Program-made: the position numbers and the translations under genes
In this document: positions 7,583-16,839 of the stretch, piece by piece
How positions within the stretch are numbered: the first letter of the stretch is position 1
How the letters are laid out: every line of letters begins with the position of its first letter
Source of the DNA: Microbacteriaceae bacterium PS02332
GTDB lineage: Bacteria; Actinomycetota; Actinomycetes; Actinomycetales; Microbacteriaceae
Assembly: GCA_029959645.1 (NCBI GenBank)
Contig: JASCOJ010000002.1
Location: forward strand, 1-64,000
DNA length: 64,000 bases
Reading direction: 5' to 3'
The notes under the pieces: generated by a model
Seen by the model: only the letters and a program-made list of their open reading frames with translations
Told to the model about the DNA's origin: nothing
Database searches by the model: none

Positions 7583-8188
7583 GTGCTCGACCTGGCGGCG
7601 TTCTGGTCGGCGCTCGACGCGGTGCCGGCCGACGACGACGCCGAACGGTTGTACGACCCGGCGGACGGCGCGCTCCGGCGAGCGAACCTCGACCGCTACC
7701 TGCAGGCCGTCGCGCCCGCGGCGGACACCGTGCTCGTCGCCGAGGCACCCGGGTGGCGCGGCATGACGAACACGGGCGTGCCGTTCACGAGCATGCGGGA
7801 GCTGACCGACCCCGACGGGCTGTACCGGGACGTGCCCTTCGCACTCCCGGCGGCGCCCACCGCGCCGTGGGAGGCGTCCTCGCGGGTGGTGCACGCGGCC
7901 CTGCGCGACTGGCGTGGGCCGCTGCCGGTGACGTGGGCGGTGTTCCCGCACCACCCCTTCGTCGCACCCGACCGGCGGACGAACCGGACGCCCCGACCGG
8001 CGGAGGTGCGTGCCGGTGCTCCGGTGGCGCTCGCCCTGGCCGAGGCGATGGGTGCCCGGCGCTTCGTCGCGGTCGGCCGGAAGGCCCAGGGCGCGCTGGC
8101 CGCCGCCGGCATCGACGCCGTCGCGGTCCGCCACCCGGCCCAGGGCGGCGCCGCGCTCTTCACGGCGCAGCTCGCCGCCCTCGCCTGA
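7583..8188 (+). CDS. Uracil-DNA glycosylase superfamily protein
   Basis: 201-residue protein with the UDG fold pattern. VLVAEAPGWRGMTNTGVPFTS near residue 50 corresponds to the uracil-binding and catalytic loop region, and VRHPAQGG near 185 to the HPSxGG DNA-insertion loop. The middle AVFPHHPF also fits. It differs from canonical Ung, and members of this branch are annotated only as UDG-like, so true excision of uracil is unproven. GTG start directly after the glycosyltransferase stop; probably one operon. An Ala-rich C-terminus ends the protein. Confidence 0.72.
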   Translation: MLDLAAFWSALDAVPADDDAERLYDPADGALRRANLDRYLQAVAPAADTVLVAEAPGWRGMTNTGVPFTSMRELTDPDGLYRDVPFALPAAPTAPWEASSRVVHAALRDWRGPLPVTWAVFPHHPFVAPDRRTNRTPRPAEVRAGAPVALALAEAMGARRFVAVGRKAQGALAAAGIDAVAVRHPAQGGAALFTAQLAALA

Positions 8189-8206
8189 CGCGGCGGTGCT
8201 CAGCGG

Positions 8207-8635
8207 TCAGGCCGAGCGGACCTCGACGTCCTTCGCCGCGAGGGCGTCGGCGACGTGGGCGGGCAGCGGGGCCGCGGCGAACACGGTGCGGAGGGCCGGG
8301 AGCTCGAGGACGTCGTCCCAGTTCTGCGGGTCGAAGCGGTCGTCGGAGCCCTCCCACCCGGGGTGCACGTCCTGCAGCACCTCGAGCTCGGAGTCGACGG
8401 TCAGCTCGGTGACCAGCGCGAGGTGCGAGGGCAGCAGGTCGAGGTCGTCGTAGTACTGCCGGGCGCGGTCGTCCTGACCCTCGACGTCCTGGTCCTCGTC
8501 GGCCTCGTCCTCGTCCTCGCCGTCGTACGGCTCCAGCACGCCCAGGTCGTAGCAGAGGACGTCGAGCACGAGCAGCTTCGCGTTGAAGTCGGCGAACTCG
8601 ACGGGCTCTTCGGTGGTGTTCGACGCGTCGTCCAT
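8207..8635 (-). CDS. Acidic hypothetical protein (142 aa)
   Basis: Function not recognised. The N-terminal half has FADFNAKLLVLDVLCYDLGVLEPYD, then a strongly acidic linker (GEDEDEADEDQDVEGQDD), a YYDDLDLLPSHLALVTELTVDSELEVLQDVHP stretch and a short C-terminal domain. The pattern resembles small immunity-like or DUF6892-like proteins, but I could not confirm this. ATG 8635 is chosen over an upstream GTG because TACGCT lies 7 nt before it on this strand. Divergent from the APC permease gene. Confidence 0.65.
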   Translation of the reverse strand: MDDASNTTEEPVEFADFNAKLLVLDVLCYDLGVLEPYDGEDEDEADEDQDVEGQDDRARQYYDDLDLLPSHLALVTELTVDSELEVLQDVHPGWEGSDDRFDPQNWDDVLELPALRTVFAAAPLPAHVADALAAKDVEVRSA

Positions 8636-8721
8636 GCAGTGGAGCGTAGCCACGCCCCGCTGCGTGCGGTGATGTTCCTGTGGGACTGGACAGGAAGGCC
8701 TCTGTCGGACGAGGGTGGGGC

Positions 8722-10170
8722 ATGGCCACAACCACGCAGACCGAACCGAAGGGCTCCGGGCAGCAGACCGAGCTCCGCCGTGTCATCGGTCCGAAGCTCC
8801 TGCTCCTGTTCATCGTCGGCGACATCCTCGGCACCGGCGTCTACGCGCTGACCGGGCAGGTCGCAGCCGAGGTCGGTGGGGCAGCGTGGCTGCCCTTCCT
8901 CGTCGCGTTCGCCGTGGCGCTCCTGACGGCCTTCTCCTACCTCGAGCTCGTCACGAAGTACCCGCAGACGGCCGGCGCCGCGCTCTACGTGCACAAGGCG
9001 TTCGGCGTGCACTTCGTGACCTTCATCGTCACGTTCATCGTGATGTGCTCCGGGATCACGTCGGCGTCGACCGCGTCCCGGGCGTTCGCGGCGAACCTCG
9101 GCGTCGGCTTCGGACTCGAGCTGCCGAACACCGTCGTGATGCTCATCGGGATGGGCTTCATGCTCGCCGTGATGGCCGTCAACTTCCGCGGGGTCAGCGA
9201 GAGCGTCAAGACGAACGTGGTGCTCACCCTCGTCGAGTTGTCCGGGCTCGTGCTCGTCATCCTCATCGGCTTCTGGGCGATCGCCGGCGGCAACGCGGAC
9301 TTCTCGCGGGTCGTCATGTTCGACACCCCCGAGGACAAGAGCCTGCTGCTGTCGATCTCGACCGCGACCTCGCTGGCGTTCTTCGCGATGGTCGGGTTCG
9401 AGGACTCGGTGAACATGGCCGAGGAGACGAAGGACCCGTCCCGGATCTTCCCGAAGGTGATGCTCACCGGGCTCGGCATCACCGCCGTGATCTACGTGCT
9501 CGTCTCGATCTGCGCCGTCGCGGTGGTCCCGATCGGCGAGCTCGCCGGCAACGAGACGCCGCTCGTGACGGTCGTGCAGACGGCGGCACCGGACTTCCCG
9601 ATCGGCGCCGTGCTGCCGTTCATCTCGATGTTCGCCGTGGCGAACACCGCGCTCATCAACATGATGATGGCGTCCCGGCTGCTCTACGGCATGAGCAAGC
9701 AGGGCGTCCTGCCGGCGTTCCTCGGCCGGGTGTCGCCGACGCGCCGCACCCCGTCGACCGCGATCGTGTTCACGACGCTCATCTCGCTCGCCCTGATCGG
9801 TTGGGTCTCGCTGAGCCCGGACTCCCCCATCGTCGTCGTCCTCGGCGGCACGACGTCGTTGCTCCTGCTGACGGTGTTCGCCGTGGTGAACACCTCGGTG
9901 CTGGTGCTGCGTCGTGACCGCGTCGACCACCGTCACTTCCGCGCCGGTGTCGTGGTGCCGGTGATCGGCCTGGTCGCCTGCCTCTGGCTCGTGCTGCCGT
10001 TCTCCTCCGGCCGCGCCGTCGAGCAGTACCAGATCGCCGGCGGCCTCCTCGCGCTCGGCGTCCTGCTGTGGCTCGTGACGTGGCTCACGCACGGCCGGAA
10101 GCCCACGGAGAAGGCACCGACCGGCGTCGTCACCGAACCGACCGCCGTGCAGCGTGGGGAGGACCGCTGA
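8722..10170 (+). CDS. APC-family amino acid permease
   Basis: Integral-membrane transporter of 482 aa with about 12 hydrophobic helices. The first-helix motif LLFIVGDILGTGVYALTGQV is the substrate-binding broken helix of the amino acid-polyamine-organocation family, and AMVGFEDSVNMAEETKDPSR is the conserved loop after helix 6. It is most like basic-amino-acid/polyamine permeases, but the substrate is unknown. The ATG is preceded by GAGGGTGGGG as ribosome binding site; the longer frame from 8680 has no such signal. Convergent with the ADP-ribosylglycohydrolase gene, 3 nt apart. Confidence 0.9.
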   Translation: MATTTQTEPKGSGQQTELRRVIGPKLLLLFIVGDILGTGVYALTGQVAAEVGGAAWLPFLVAFAVALLTAFSYLELVTKYPQTAGAALYVHKAFGVHFVTFIVTFIVMCSGITSASTASRAFAANLGVGFGLELPNTVVMLIGMGFMLAVMAVNFRGVSESVKTNVVLTLVELSGLVLVILIGFWAIAGGNADFSRVVMFDTPEDKSLLLSISTATSLAFFAMVGFEDSVNMAEETKDPSRIFPKVMLTGLGITAVIYVLVSICAVAVVPIGELAGNETPLVTVVQTAAPDFPIGAVLPFISMFAVANTALINMMMASRLLYGMSKQGVLPAFLGRVSPTRRTPSTAIVFTTLISLALIGWVSLSPDSPIVVVLGGTTSLLLLTVFAVVNTSVLVLRRDRVDHRHFRAGVVVPVIGLVACLWLVLPFSSGRAVEQYQIAGGLLALGVLLWLVTWLTHGRKPTEKAPTGVVTEPTAVQRGEDR

Positions 10171-10173
10171 CCG

Positions 10174-11118
10174 TCAGTGCCGCGGGCCGCGCTCGAGCCC
10201 GCGCAGGGCGAGTCCGCGGAGCCAGTCCAGCCGCTTGCCCGGCCACCCGTGCACCTGCTCGGTCCACTCCTGCGGCAACGCGGACGCCCCGTACAGGGCC
10301 CCGGCGAGGCCACCGGTGATCGTCGCGACCGTGTCGGTGTCACCACCGCCGCGCACGGCCCGCTCGAGGGTGTCGACGAGTCCGTCGCCGTGCGTGAGTG
10401 CCGCGACCGCGGCCTGCACCGACGCGACGACCCACCCGTTCCGGTCGGTGTGGTCGCGGGGCTGCGACTGCTCGGCCGCCGTGATGCGTTCGGCCCACAG
10501 CGTCCGACGCGCCTTCGGCAGCAGCGCGATGCCCCGCCGCACGTCGAGCCGACCGCGGCGGACGGCGTGCCGGATCGCGACCGTCCAGAGCACGCAGGCG
10601 TCCCCGGCGTCCTCCTCGTGGTGGGTGAGGTCACTGACCCGACGCGCCGCGGCCGCGAGGGGCCGCTTCCCACCGTCGCCGAGGAACGCCAGCGCGAGCG
10701 GCGCCGTCCGCATGAGCGACCCGTTCCCCGCCGATCGGCCCGTCTGCTCGTGCACGGCCCGGGCGGCGTCCTTCGCGGCGACCTCCGTGTTCGCGCTGAG
10801 ACGGGCGAGCACCGCCCGTGTCTGCGCGCCGACGTCGGGCGCGTCCTGCGCCCAGTCCGCCCACGCCGCGAGCAGGCGCCCGTGCGTCCGCGTCTCGCCC
10901 CACCGGGCGCCGTTCGCGACCGCCTCGAGCACCGGGATCGCCATGCTCGTGTCGTCGGTCCACTCCCCCGGCTCCCACCCGAACGGACCGCCGCCCCGCA
11001 TGCGCACCGGTTCGTCGTCGGGCAGCGGTGGCCCGAACTCGTAGGCCGCGCCGAGCGCATCGCCGCACGCCCCCGCGAGCACGGCGCCGAGCGCCCGGTC
11101 CTGCATCCCAGCGTCCAT
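10174..11118 (-). CDS. ADP-ribosylglycohydrolase (ARH/DraG family)
   Basis: Hydrolyses the bond between ADP-ribose and a protein side chain or small molecule, using a binuclear Mg site. The ligands are visible as WTDDTSM near residue 55 and GGGDTDTVATITGG near 265; GDALGAAYEF near 20 is also family-typical. 314 aa. GGAGGGA precedes the ATG. A paralogue with about half of its residues recognisably shared lies at 41.5 kb, beside an NrtR-like regulator; this copy has no such neighbour. The target of de-ADP-ribosylation is unknown. The reading frame stays open far upstream on this strand, but that part has no coding character. Confidence 0.88.
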   Translation of the reverse strand: MDAGMQDRALGAVLAGACGDALGAAYEFGPPLPDDEPVRMRGGGPFGWEPGEWTDDTSMAIPVLEAVANGARWGETRTHGRLLAAWADWAQDAPDVGAQTRAVLARLSANTEVAAKDAARAVHEQTGRSAGNGSLMRTAPLALAFLGDGGKRPLAAAARRVSDLTHHEEDAGDACVLWTVAIRHAVRRGRLDVRRGIALLPKARRTLWAERITAAEQSQPRDHTDRNGWVVASVQAAVAALTHGDGLVDTLERAVRGGGDTDTVATITGGLAGALYGASALPQEWTEQVHGWPGKRLDWLRGLALRGLERGPRH

Positions 11119-11247
11119 CGTCCCTCCGCGCTCCACGGTAGTGCCGTGAACCGGGGTCGTGCGATCCCCAGCGCGGTCGCTTACCCTCGTCCTGCCCGTT
11201 CCCGTTCCCGTCCCCGGCGTCCGCCACCGACCAGGAGATCCCGACTC

Positions 11248-11868
11248 ATGCGCCGTGCCGGCATCGCGCTCGCCTCCGTCTTCGGCGTCGGCGTCGTCGC
11301 CGCCGTGGTCGGCGTGGTCGTGCTCGTGGTGGTCGCGGTCTCCTCGCTCGGCGGCGCTGCCCGATCGGCCGCCACCCCGGCCGCGGTCACGTGCCCCGCC
11401 GTCGCGGACCAGACCGTCGGCGGCATCGTCGTGCCGGCCGGGCCGGTCGCCGGCTTCTGCCAGGACCGGCTGGTCAACGCCGCGCAGGTGATCAACGCGG
11501 CCCGGGCCCTCGGGATCGGCCCGCACACCCAGGCCGTCGGTGTCATGACGGCGATCGGCGAATCGAGCCTCGTCAACCTCGACCACGGCGACGCCGCGGG
11601 TCCGGACAGCCGGGGTATCCTGCAGCAGCGGGACAACGGCGCGTGGGGCACGTACGAGCAGCGGATGGACCCGTACACGGCGGCCTCGATGTTCTACGCG
11701 AAGCTCGTGAAGGTGCCCGGCTGGAAGACCATGACCCCCACGCAGGTCGCGCACGCGGTGCAGGTGAACGCCGACCCCGACCACTACTCGAGGTCCTGGC
11801 CGGCCGCGAAGCAGATCGTCGAGACCCTGACCGGCGAGACCGTCCCGGACACCACCCCGCAGGGCTGA
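11248..11868 (+). CDS. Membrane-anchored lysozyme-like protein
   Basis: 206 aa with an N-terminal transmembrane or signal segment (residues 4-35, Val/Ala-rich) and an extracytoplasmic domain. The segment AVGVMTAIGESSLVNLDHGD, with its glutamate, is followed by SRGILQQRDNGAWGTYEQRMDP and the tail PTQVAHAVQ. This is the pattern of lysozyme-like/soluble-transglycosylase domains found in actinobacterial cell-wall hydrolases. The likely role is peptidoglycan remodelling. CAGGAG lies about 10 nt before the ATG. The rest of the long open frame upstream overlaps the glycohydrolase antisense and is not coding. Confidence 0.75.
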   Translation: MRRAGIALASVFGVGVVAAVVGVVVLVVVAVSSLGGAARSAATPAAVTCPAVADQTVGGIVVPAGPVAGFCQDRLVNAAQVINAARALGIGPHTQAVGVMTAIGESSLVNLDHGDAAGPDSRGILQQRDNGAWGTYEQRMDPYTAASMFYAKLVKVPGWKTMTPTQVAHAVQVNADPDHYSRSWPAAKQIVETLTGETVPDTTPQG

Positions 11869-11948
11869 CGTCCGCCGTGCGACGCTGACCCCCACCAGGG
11901 TGGTCACGCAGACGAGCGCGGACACGGCGACGTACGCACACGCCCGCC

Positions 11949-12389
11949 TCACGCGATCGCCGCCACGTCCTGCGGGTCGTCGTCGAGCTCGACCATCGAC
12001 GCGCCGTCGTCGTGCAGGACGACCTGCCCCCGCAGGCGGACGCCGCGCTCCTGGAGCGTGCAGGCCATCGCGTCGACCCACTCCCAGTCGACCGGGAACA
12101 ACCCGGTCGACCCGGGCCGCTCCCACGCGAGCACGACCTGCGACGCGCCGACCTGCGCGACGACGTCCTCGACCAGGGCGCCGAAGTCCTCGACGTGCTC
12201 GTCGGGCTGGTACGGCAGGTCGGCCATCGGCATGAGGAAGTGCACGGGTACGCCCCGCTCGCCGAGGAACAGCACCCAGCACTGTCGGCGGATCGGGGCG
12301 TCGATGAGGGCGACCACCAGGTCGACCACGTCGTCGTCGGTACGGACTGCGGTTCGCTCGAGCCGTTCGAGCACGTCGGTGTCAGGCAT
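11949..12389 (-). CDS. Hypothetical protein (146 aa)
   Basis: Unrecognised soluble protein with alpha/beta character: a helical start (DVLERLERTAVRTDDDVVDLVVALID), strands CWVLFLGERGVPVHFLMPM and SQVVLAWERPG, and an acidic tail. WERPGSTGLFPVDWEWVDAMAC resembles the actinobacterial family of RadC-unrelated hypothetical proteins described only as conserved. GATGAGGGC just upstream can serve as ribosome binding site. Nothing nearby indicates a function. Confidence 0.6.
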   Translation of the reverse strand: MPDTDVLERLERTAVRTDDDVVDLVVALIDAPIRRQCWVLFLGERGVPVHFLMPMADLPYQPDEHVEDFGALVEDVVAQVGASQVVLAWERPGSTGLFPVDWEWVDAMACTLQERGVRLRGQVVLHDDGASMVELDDDPQDVAAIA

Positions 12390-12485
12390 GCCCTCATCGT
12401 CGCGAGCAGGACCGCCCCGCCGCGGGCCGATCAGGCGCTCTGTGGACGGCCGGGACGCTGACCATCCCTGTGCAGGACCGACCGC

Positions 12486-12974
12486 TCAGATGCCGACGGT
12501 CACCGCGCCGGACGCGAGCAGCCGTGCCACGACGGCGACACCGACGACGAGCCCCAGCCCGAGGAACGCGACCGGCCACGCGAGCCGCGCCCGCACCATC
12601 CGGACGACGGACACCACCACGGCCAGCAGGAGCACCACGCCGACCGCGACCGGCCCCACCGTCACCGCCACGGTCCCCACGGCCTCGTCACAGCGGTTGC
12701 CCGGCGTGGCGCACGAGCGGAACGCCAACGCGGAGAACGCGACCGCGTAGGAGGCGATGATCGCCACGAGGACACCGACCACGAGCAGCACGACCGTGGC
12801 GACCACGTCGGCGACGCGACGCCCACCGCGCAGGCCGGGCCGGGCCTCCCGACCGACAGCAGGGGCCACTCGACCACCCGTGCCGCCGACCGGACCCAGG
12901 CCGACACCGTCATCGGCACCGCCTGCGCCGGGACCCGGGCCAGGCGGGCCGGACGGTCCCGACGCGTCCGCCAT
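12486..12974 (-). CDS. Four-helix membrane protein, DUF6264-like
   Basis: 162-residue integral-membrane protein with a Gly/Pro-rich N-terminal tail (about 35 aa) and four hydrophobic segments (VVATVVLLVVGVLVAIIAS, a Cys-containing loop, TVGPVAVGVVLLLAVVVSVV and two more). The loop SCATPGNRCDEAVGT between helices is distinctive, and proteins of this plan are common in Microbacteriaceae under DUF6264. I assign the family name from memory, with caution. The ATG overlaps the TGA of the upstream DoxX gene by one base (TGATG), so the two are co-translated. Confidence 0.65.
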   Translation of the reverse strand: MADASGPSGPPGPGPGAGGADDGVGLGPVGGTGGRVAPAVGREARPGLRGGRRVADVVATVVLLVVGVLVAIIASYAVAFSALAFRSCATPGNRCDEAVGTVAVTVGPVAVGVVLLLAVVVSVVRMVRARLAWPVAFLGLGLVVGVAVVARLLASGAVTVGI

Positions 12975-13351
12975 CAGCGGCGCGACCCGCGCGTCGACCA
13001 CAGTGCCGCCGCGATGAGCAGCGGCTGCCCGAACAGCCGGCCGATGCGCTTGCCGTCCGTGTCGAGGCCGAACGCGTCCCGCCGGTTGACCCACTGCGAG
13101 AGGTTGCCCGGGAAGATCGCCGTGAAGAACAGCGCCGCCACACTACCGACGAGCCGCCGGCGCTTCCGGGCGAGCACGAGCGCCGCACCGAGCGAGATCT
13201 CGACGACGCCGGACGCGAGCACGGTGGCGTCCTCGTCGAGCGGCACGAACTCCGGCACCTGGGCGCGGAAGTCCTGACGCGCGAAGGTCAGGTGGCTGGT
13301 CCCGGCGAAGACGAGGGCGAGACCGAGGAGGACACGGACGAAAGAACGCAT
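12974..13351 (-). CDS. DoxX-family membrane protein
   Basis: 125-residue, four-helix DoxX/DoxD-like protein: VRVLLGLALVFAGTSHLTFAR at the N-terminus, then ASGVVEISLGAALVLARKRR and VAALFFTAIFPGNLSQWVNRRD. Family members are membrane subunits of oxidoreductases or of unknown role. ATG 13351 is chosen over ATG 13360 because CACCAT lies 7 nt before it in a -10-like position; the difference is three residues. Followed with one-base overlap by the DUF6264-like gene. Divergent from the CAT-type permease gene by about 120 nt. Confidence 0.8.
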   Translation of the reverse strand: MRSFVRVLLGLALVFAGTSHLTFARQDFRAQVPEFVPLDEDATVLASGVVEISLGAALVLARKRRRLVGSVAALFFTAIFPGNLSQWVNRRDAFGLDTDGKRIGRLFGQPLLIAAALWSTRGSRR

Positions 13352-13471
13352 ACGTCCCATGGTGCCCGTCCGGACCGCGCGGTGCCCACCGCCGACCCGC
13401 CGGACGGGAGGCCCGGCACCGGCCCGCCACGGGACTTCCGCCGACGCGTGGCCGGGTGCATCATGGGCCGG

Positions 13472-14899
13472 ATGACGACGACGCCGAACGCCAGGAGCCT
13501 GTTCCGACGGAAGCCGATCGACACGATCGACGACGACTCCGGGGGCGAGGGCGGCCTGAAGCGCCACCTCGGGCTGTGGCAGCTCACCGCGATCGGCATC
13601 GGCGGGATCATCGGGGCGGGGATCTTCACGCTCGCCGGCACGGTCGCCCACGGGGTCGCCGGCCCGGCCGTCCTCATCTCGTTCCTCGTCGCCGGGGTGG
13701 CCAGCGCGGCCGCAGCGCTGTCCTACGCCGAGTTCGCCGGGCTCATCCCGAAGGCGGGCAGCGCCTACACGTACGGGTACGCGGTGCTCGGCGAGGTCGT
13801 GGGGTGGTTCATCGGGTGGGACCTGCTGCTCGAGTACACCGCGATCGTCGCCGTCGTCGCGATCGGCATCTCCGGGTACGTCGGGTTCCTCGTCGGCCAG
13901 TTCGGCATCGACCTGCCCACATGGATGCTCGGCGCACCCGGCACCGGACACGGGCACGTCGTCGACGTGTTCGCCGTCGCGCTCTGCCTGCTCACGGCCT
14001 TCGTGCTGACGCGCGGCATCCGGAGCGCAGCGCGCTTCGAGTTCGTGGCGGTCGGGATCAAGGTCGCGCTCGTGGTCCTCATCGTCGTGCTCGGGGTGTT
14101 CCACATCGACAGCGCGAACTACGACCCGTACTTCCCCTTCGGCTTCGGCGGGGTGATGACCGGCGCCGCGACCGTGTTCTTCGCCGTGTTCGGCTACGAC
14201 GCGATGTCGACCGCTGCCGAGGAGTCGAAGGACGCCCGGAAGCACATGCCCAAGGCGATCCTGCTGTCGCTCGGCATCTCGATGGTGCTCTACGTCCTCG
14301 CGACGATCGTGCTCACCGGCATGCAGAAGTACACCACCATCGACCCCGCGTCCGGGTTCTCGTCGGCCTTCGCGTCCGTCGGGCTCGGTGGCGTCGCGAA
14401 CGTCATCGCGATCGGGGCGATCATCGGCATCGTCACCGTGCTCGTGACGTTCATGCTCGGGGCCTCGCGGGTCTGGTTCTCGATGAGCCGCGACGGCCTC
14501 ATGCCGAAGTGGTTCGCGAAGACCGACCCGAAGCGACACGTCCCGACCCGGGTCACCTGGATCCTCGGCATCGCGTCGGCGGTGCTCGCCGGTGTGCTGC
14601 CGATCGGCGTTGTCGCCGAGCTCACCAACATCGGCATCCTGCTCGCGTTCGTGGTGGTCTGCTCGGCGGTGGTCGTGCTCCGCTACCGGCAGCCCGACCT
14701 GCCCCGCCAGTTCCGGCTGCCGTTCATGCCGGTCGTCCCGGTGGTCGGCGTCGTCGCGTCACTGTGGCTCGTCACGTTCCTGCAGTGGGAGACGTGGGTG
14801 CGGTTCGCGGTGTGGTTCGCGATCGGACTCGGCGTGTACTTCGGGTACTCGCGGAAGCACAGCGCGCTCGCGTCCCCTGTCGGAGACCCGGCGCCGTAG
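13472..14899 (+). CDS. Cationic amino acid transporter-type APC permease
   Basis: 475 aa, about 12 transmembrane helices. The soluble N-terminus RRKPIDTIDDDSGGEGGLKRHL and first helix GIGGIIGAGIFTLAGTVA are characteristic of the CAT-type subfamily (basic amino acid uptake), as are FFAVFGYDAMSTAAEESKD after helix 6 and the SRVWFSMSRDGLMPKWFAK loop. The exact substrate is unknown. The start is ambiguous: ATG 13463 and ATG 13472 are both in frame, and CATCAT placed 7 nt before 13472 favours the latter. Convergent with the DUF1345 gene. Confidence 0.88.
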   Translation: MTTTPNARSLFRRKPIDTIDDDSGGEGGLKRHLGLWQLTAIGIGGIIGAGIFTLAGTVAHGVAGPAVLISFLVAGVASAAAALSYAEFAGLIPKAGSAYTYGYAVLGEVVGWFIGWDLLLEYTAIVAVVAIGISGYVGFLVGQFGIDLPTWMLGAPGTGHGHVVDVFAVALCLLTAFVLTRGIRSAARFEFVAVGIKVALVVLIVVLGVFHIDSANYDPYFPFGFGGVMTGAATVFFAVFGYDAMSTAAEESKDARKHMPKAILLSLGISMVLYVLATIVLTGMQKYTTIDPASGFSSAFASVGLGGVANVIAIGAIIGIVTVLVTFMLGASRVWFSMSRDGLMPKWFAKTDPKRHVPTRVTWILGIASAVLAGVLPIGVVAELTNIGILLAFVVVCSAVVVLRYRQPDLPRQFRLPFMPVVPVVGVVASLWLVTFLQWETWVRFAVWFAIGLGVYFGYSRKHSALASPVGDPAP

Positions 14900-14903
14900 A
14901 CGG

Positions 14904-15533
14904 TCAGCCTCCCTGCGTGAGGCCGGTCACGAGGTTGATGGCGACCGCGACCACGAAGGTGCCGAAGAAGTACGACAGGAGCGCGTGCCCCATGGCGACG
15001 CGACGCGAGGGTGTGGACGACTGGGTGATGCTGCTCGCGCTGTACGCCATCCCGATCGAGAACGCCGTGAAGGCGAAGTCGCTGTAGGACGGCTCCTCGT
15101 CCTGGTCGAAGTCGAACCGGTGACGGTCGTCGATGTAGTACATCCGCGCGTACTTGAAGGCGTAGACGGTGTTGACGAGTGCCCAGGCCGCCACCACGCC
15201 GACGACCGCGAGGAGCGCAGCTGCTGATCCGACGAGGTCCTTCTGCTGGCTGCGGACGAGCGCGAAGACCACCAGCACCAGGCTGAGGAACGTGGCGACG
15301 ATGATGAGGGTGTCGACCAGCTTCCGGGACCGGTCCTCATGCCGCGCCAACGACCGGGTCCGTTCAGGACCGGCGGGCCACGCGCGGGACCAGGCCCACG
15401 CGAGGAACACCGTGGCGGCGACCGCCCAGCCCAGGAGCGGCGAGAGGTCGGGGACGCCGAGGAGCGCGGCGCCCACCGCCACCACGAGACCGACGACCGC
15501 GGCGACGGCGGCCTTGACTGACAGATGGGACAT
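14904..15533 (-). CDS. DUF1345 membrane protein
   Basis: 209-residue integral-membrane protein of the DUF1345 family: two N-terminal helices (VKAAVAAVVGLVVAVGAALLG, LLGWAVAATVFLAWAWSRAW), a cytosolic RKLVDTLIIVATFLSLVLV segment, then VNTVYAFKYARMYYIDD, FDFDQDEEPSYSDFAFTAFS and SYFFGTFVVAVAINLVTGL. The YSDF and FFGT motifs are family hallmarks; function is unknown. GGAAGG ahead of the ATG is a good ribosome binding site. It ends 5 nt from the stop of the convergent permease gene. Confidence 0.85.
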   Translation of the reverse strand: MSHLSVKAAVAAVVGLVVAVGAALLGVPDLSPLLGWAVAATVFLAWAWSRAWPAGPERTRSLARHEDRSRKLVDTLIIVATFLSLVLVVFALVRSQQKDLVGSAAALLAVVGVVAAWALVNTVYAFKYARMYYIDDRHRFDFDQDEEPSYSDFAFTAFSIGMAYSASSITQSSTPSRRVAMGHALLSYFFGTFVVAVAINLVTGLTQGG

Positions 15534-15598
15534 GGCATTGCCTTCCTGGTCGTCGTCCGACGTGATCTGGCGGCGTGCACCGTCCGGTGCCGCAGCGT

Positions 15599-16609
15599 TC
15601 ACCCGGACCCAGCTCGTGCGAGCGGGACGTAGAGGCCGGCACGCTCGGCCCGGACAGCAGCGAGCGTCCGGGACGGCGCGTCCAGCTTGCAGAGGATGTG
15701 CTCGAGGTGTGCGGCGACGGTCCGTGGGGCCACTCCGAGCGCGCGGGCTATCTCGAGGTTGGAGCATCCCTCGACCAGGTGTCCCAGCACCTCGAGCTCC
15801 CGCGGAGTCAATCCCCGGAGACGGGTGGCGGGAGACAGGACGACCACCCCGCACGCAACGGTGTCGAGATCGCGCTCGCAGGGCAGCACCGTCACCCGGA
15901 CGTAGCCGTCCGGGGCCTGTCGACTCCCGCGCGGCCACAGGAAGGAGACGTAGTTCGCTCCCTCGCTGATGGCGTCCCTGGCGGCGGCGATCAGCGCTGA
16001 TCCTGTGGCGAGGAGTTCGTCGTCACACAGTCCCGGGAGACGATCGACCCCGTCCTCGGGCAGCAGGACCACACCCGCTCTGGCTCCGCTGATCAACGCC
16101 GCGGCGGCACCGAGCGCCCGGACCGGGTCGATGCCGGCGGCGAGCCTCGGCAGGACTCGTGCGAGCTGCCGGCGAACGGCCTGCGACGGCGGGTCCTTGC
16201 TCTGGAACAGCACCGTGATGAAGCCGACGTGTCGCCCTCCGTCCTCGAACAGTGCGGCGGACAGGGTCTCGTGGAACCCCGCGGGGAGCAGGCACTCGGC
16301 CCAGGTCTGCAGGTCGTCCGGGGACCACGGGACGTCCGCCAGGCTGGTCGGCGGGCGTTCACGATCAGCCCCGGTCAGCTCGATGTCGCTCGCCATCTGT
16401 GGCCCACTCAGGTACCGGACGCTCGACGCTTCGAGGTTCGTGCTCGCCAAGGACGTGTACCCGGTGCCACCCGGTTCAGCCAGCGCCATCCACGCGCCGT
16501 CGAAGGGGATGTGGTCGTGGAGTTCGGCGAGCAGCGCCTGCGCCCGCTCGCGGACGGGCCCCGGGCTCGCTGCGATCGCAGCGAGCTTGAGATCGGCAGT
16601 TCGTGTCAC
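15599..16609 (-). CDS. LuxR-type transcriptional regulator with GAF-like sensor
   Basis: 336-residue regulator. The C-terminus is a LuxR/NarL helix-turn-helix: RGLTPRELEVLGHLVEGCSN then LEIARALGVAPRTVAAHLEH (about 268-315). The N-terminal 240 residues look like a GAF-type sensor (FDGAWMALAEPGGTGYTSLA, VGFITVLFQS) without a phosphorylatable receiver. GTG 16609 is used; the frame is open to 16825 without convincing coding sequence. It is divergent from the alcohol dehydrogenase operon with 230 nt between, so it probably controls that operon (inference). Confidence 0.8.
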   Translation of the reverse strand: MTRTADLKLAAIAASPGPVRERAQALLAELHDHIPFDGAWMALAEPGGTGYTSLASTNLEASSVRYLSGPQMASDIELTGADRERPPTSLADVPWSPDDLQTWAECLLPAGFHETLSAALFEDGGRHVGFITVLFQSKDPPSQAVRRQLARVLPRLAAGIDPVRALGAAAALISGARAGVVLLPEDGVDRLPGLCDDELLATGSALIAAARDAISEGANYVSFLWPRGSRQAPDGYVRVTVLPCERDLDTVACGVVVLSPATRLRGLTPRELEVLGHLVEGCSNLEIARALGVAPRTVAAHLEHILCKLDAPSRTLAAVRAERAGLYVPLARAGSG

Positions 16610-16839
16610 GGGAATCGGCCACCTTCCGACGATCGGTAGCGGGTGTGGAGGAGCTGTCCGGGATCCGGTACCCCATGGCCTACCACGGTGGTGCTGTGCC
16701 GCGGTGCGGCCGACCGCGGATCCGGGTGGGCATGTCTGCCGATGGTGCCTCGTCGCCGGGCGACGTGACATGGACCTGTCGCGTGGTCGACCGGCCCGCG
16801 TCCCGTTCGGAGTCGAGTGCAGCACAAGAGGAGACCACC

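Noticed and set aside
10174-12282. 702-codon minus-strand frame extending the ADP-ribosylglycohydrolase
   Set aside because: Only the first 945 nt from the stop match the family; the upstream part is antisense to the lysozyme-like gene and has no domain. The ATG at 11118 has its own ribosome binding site.
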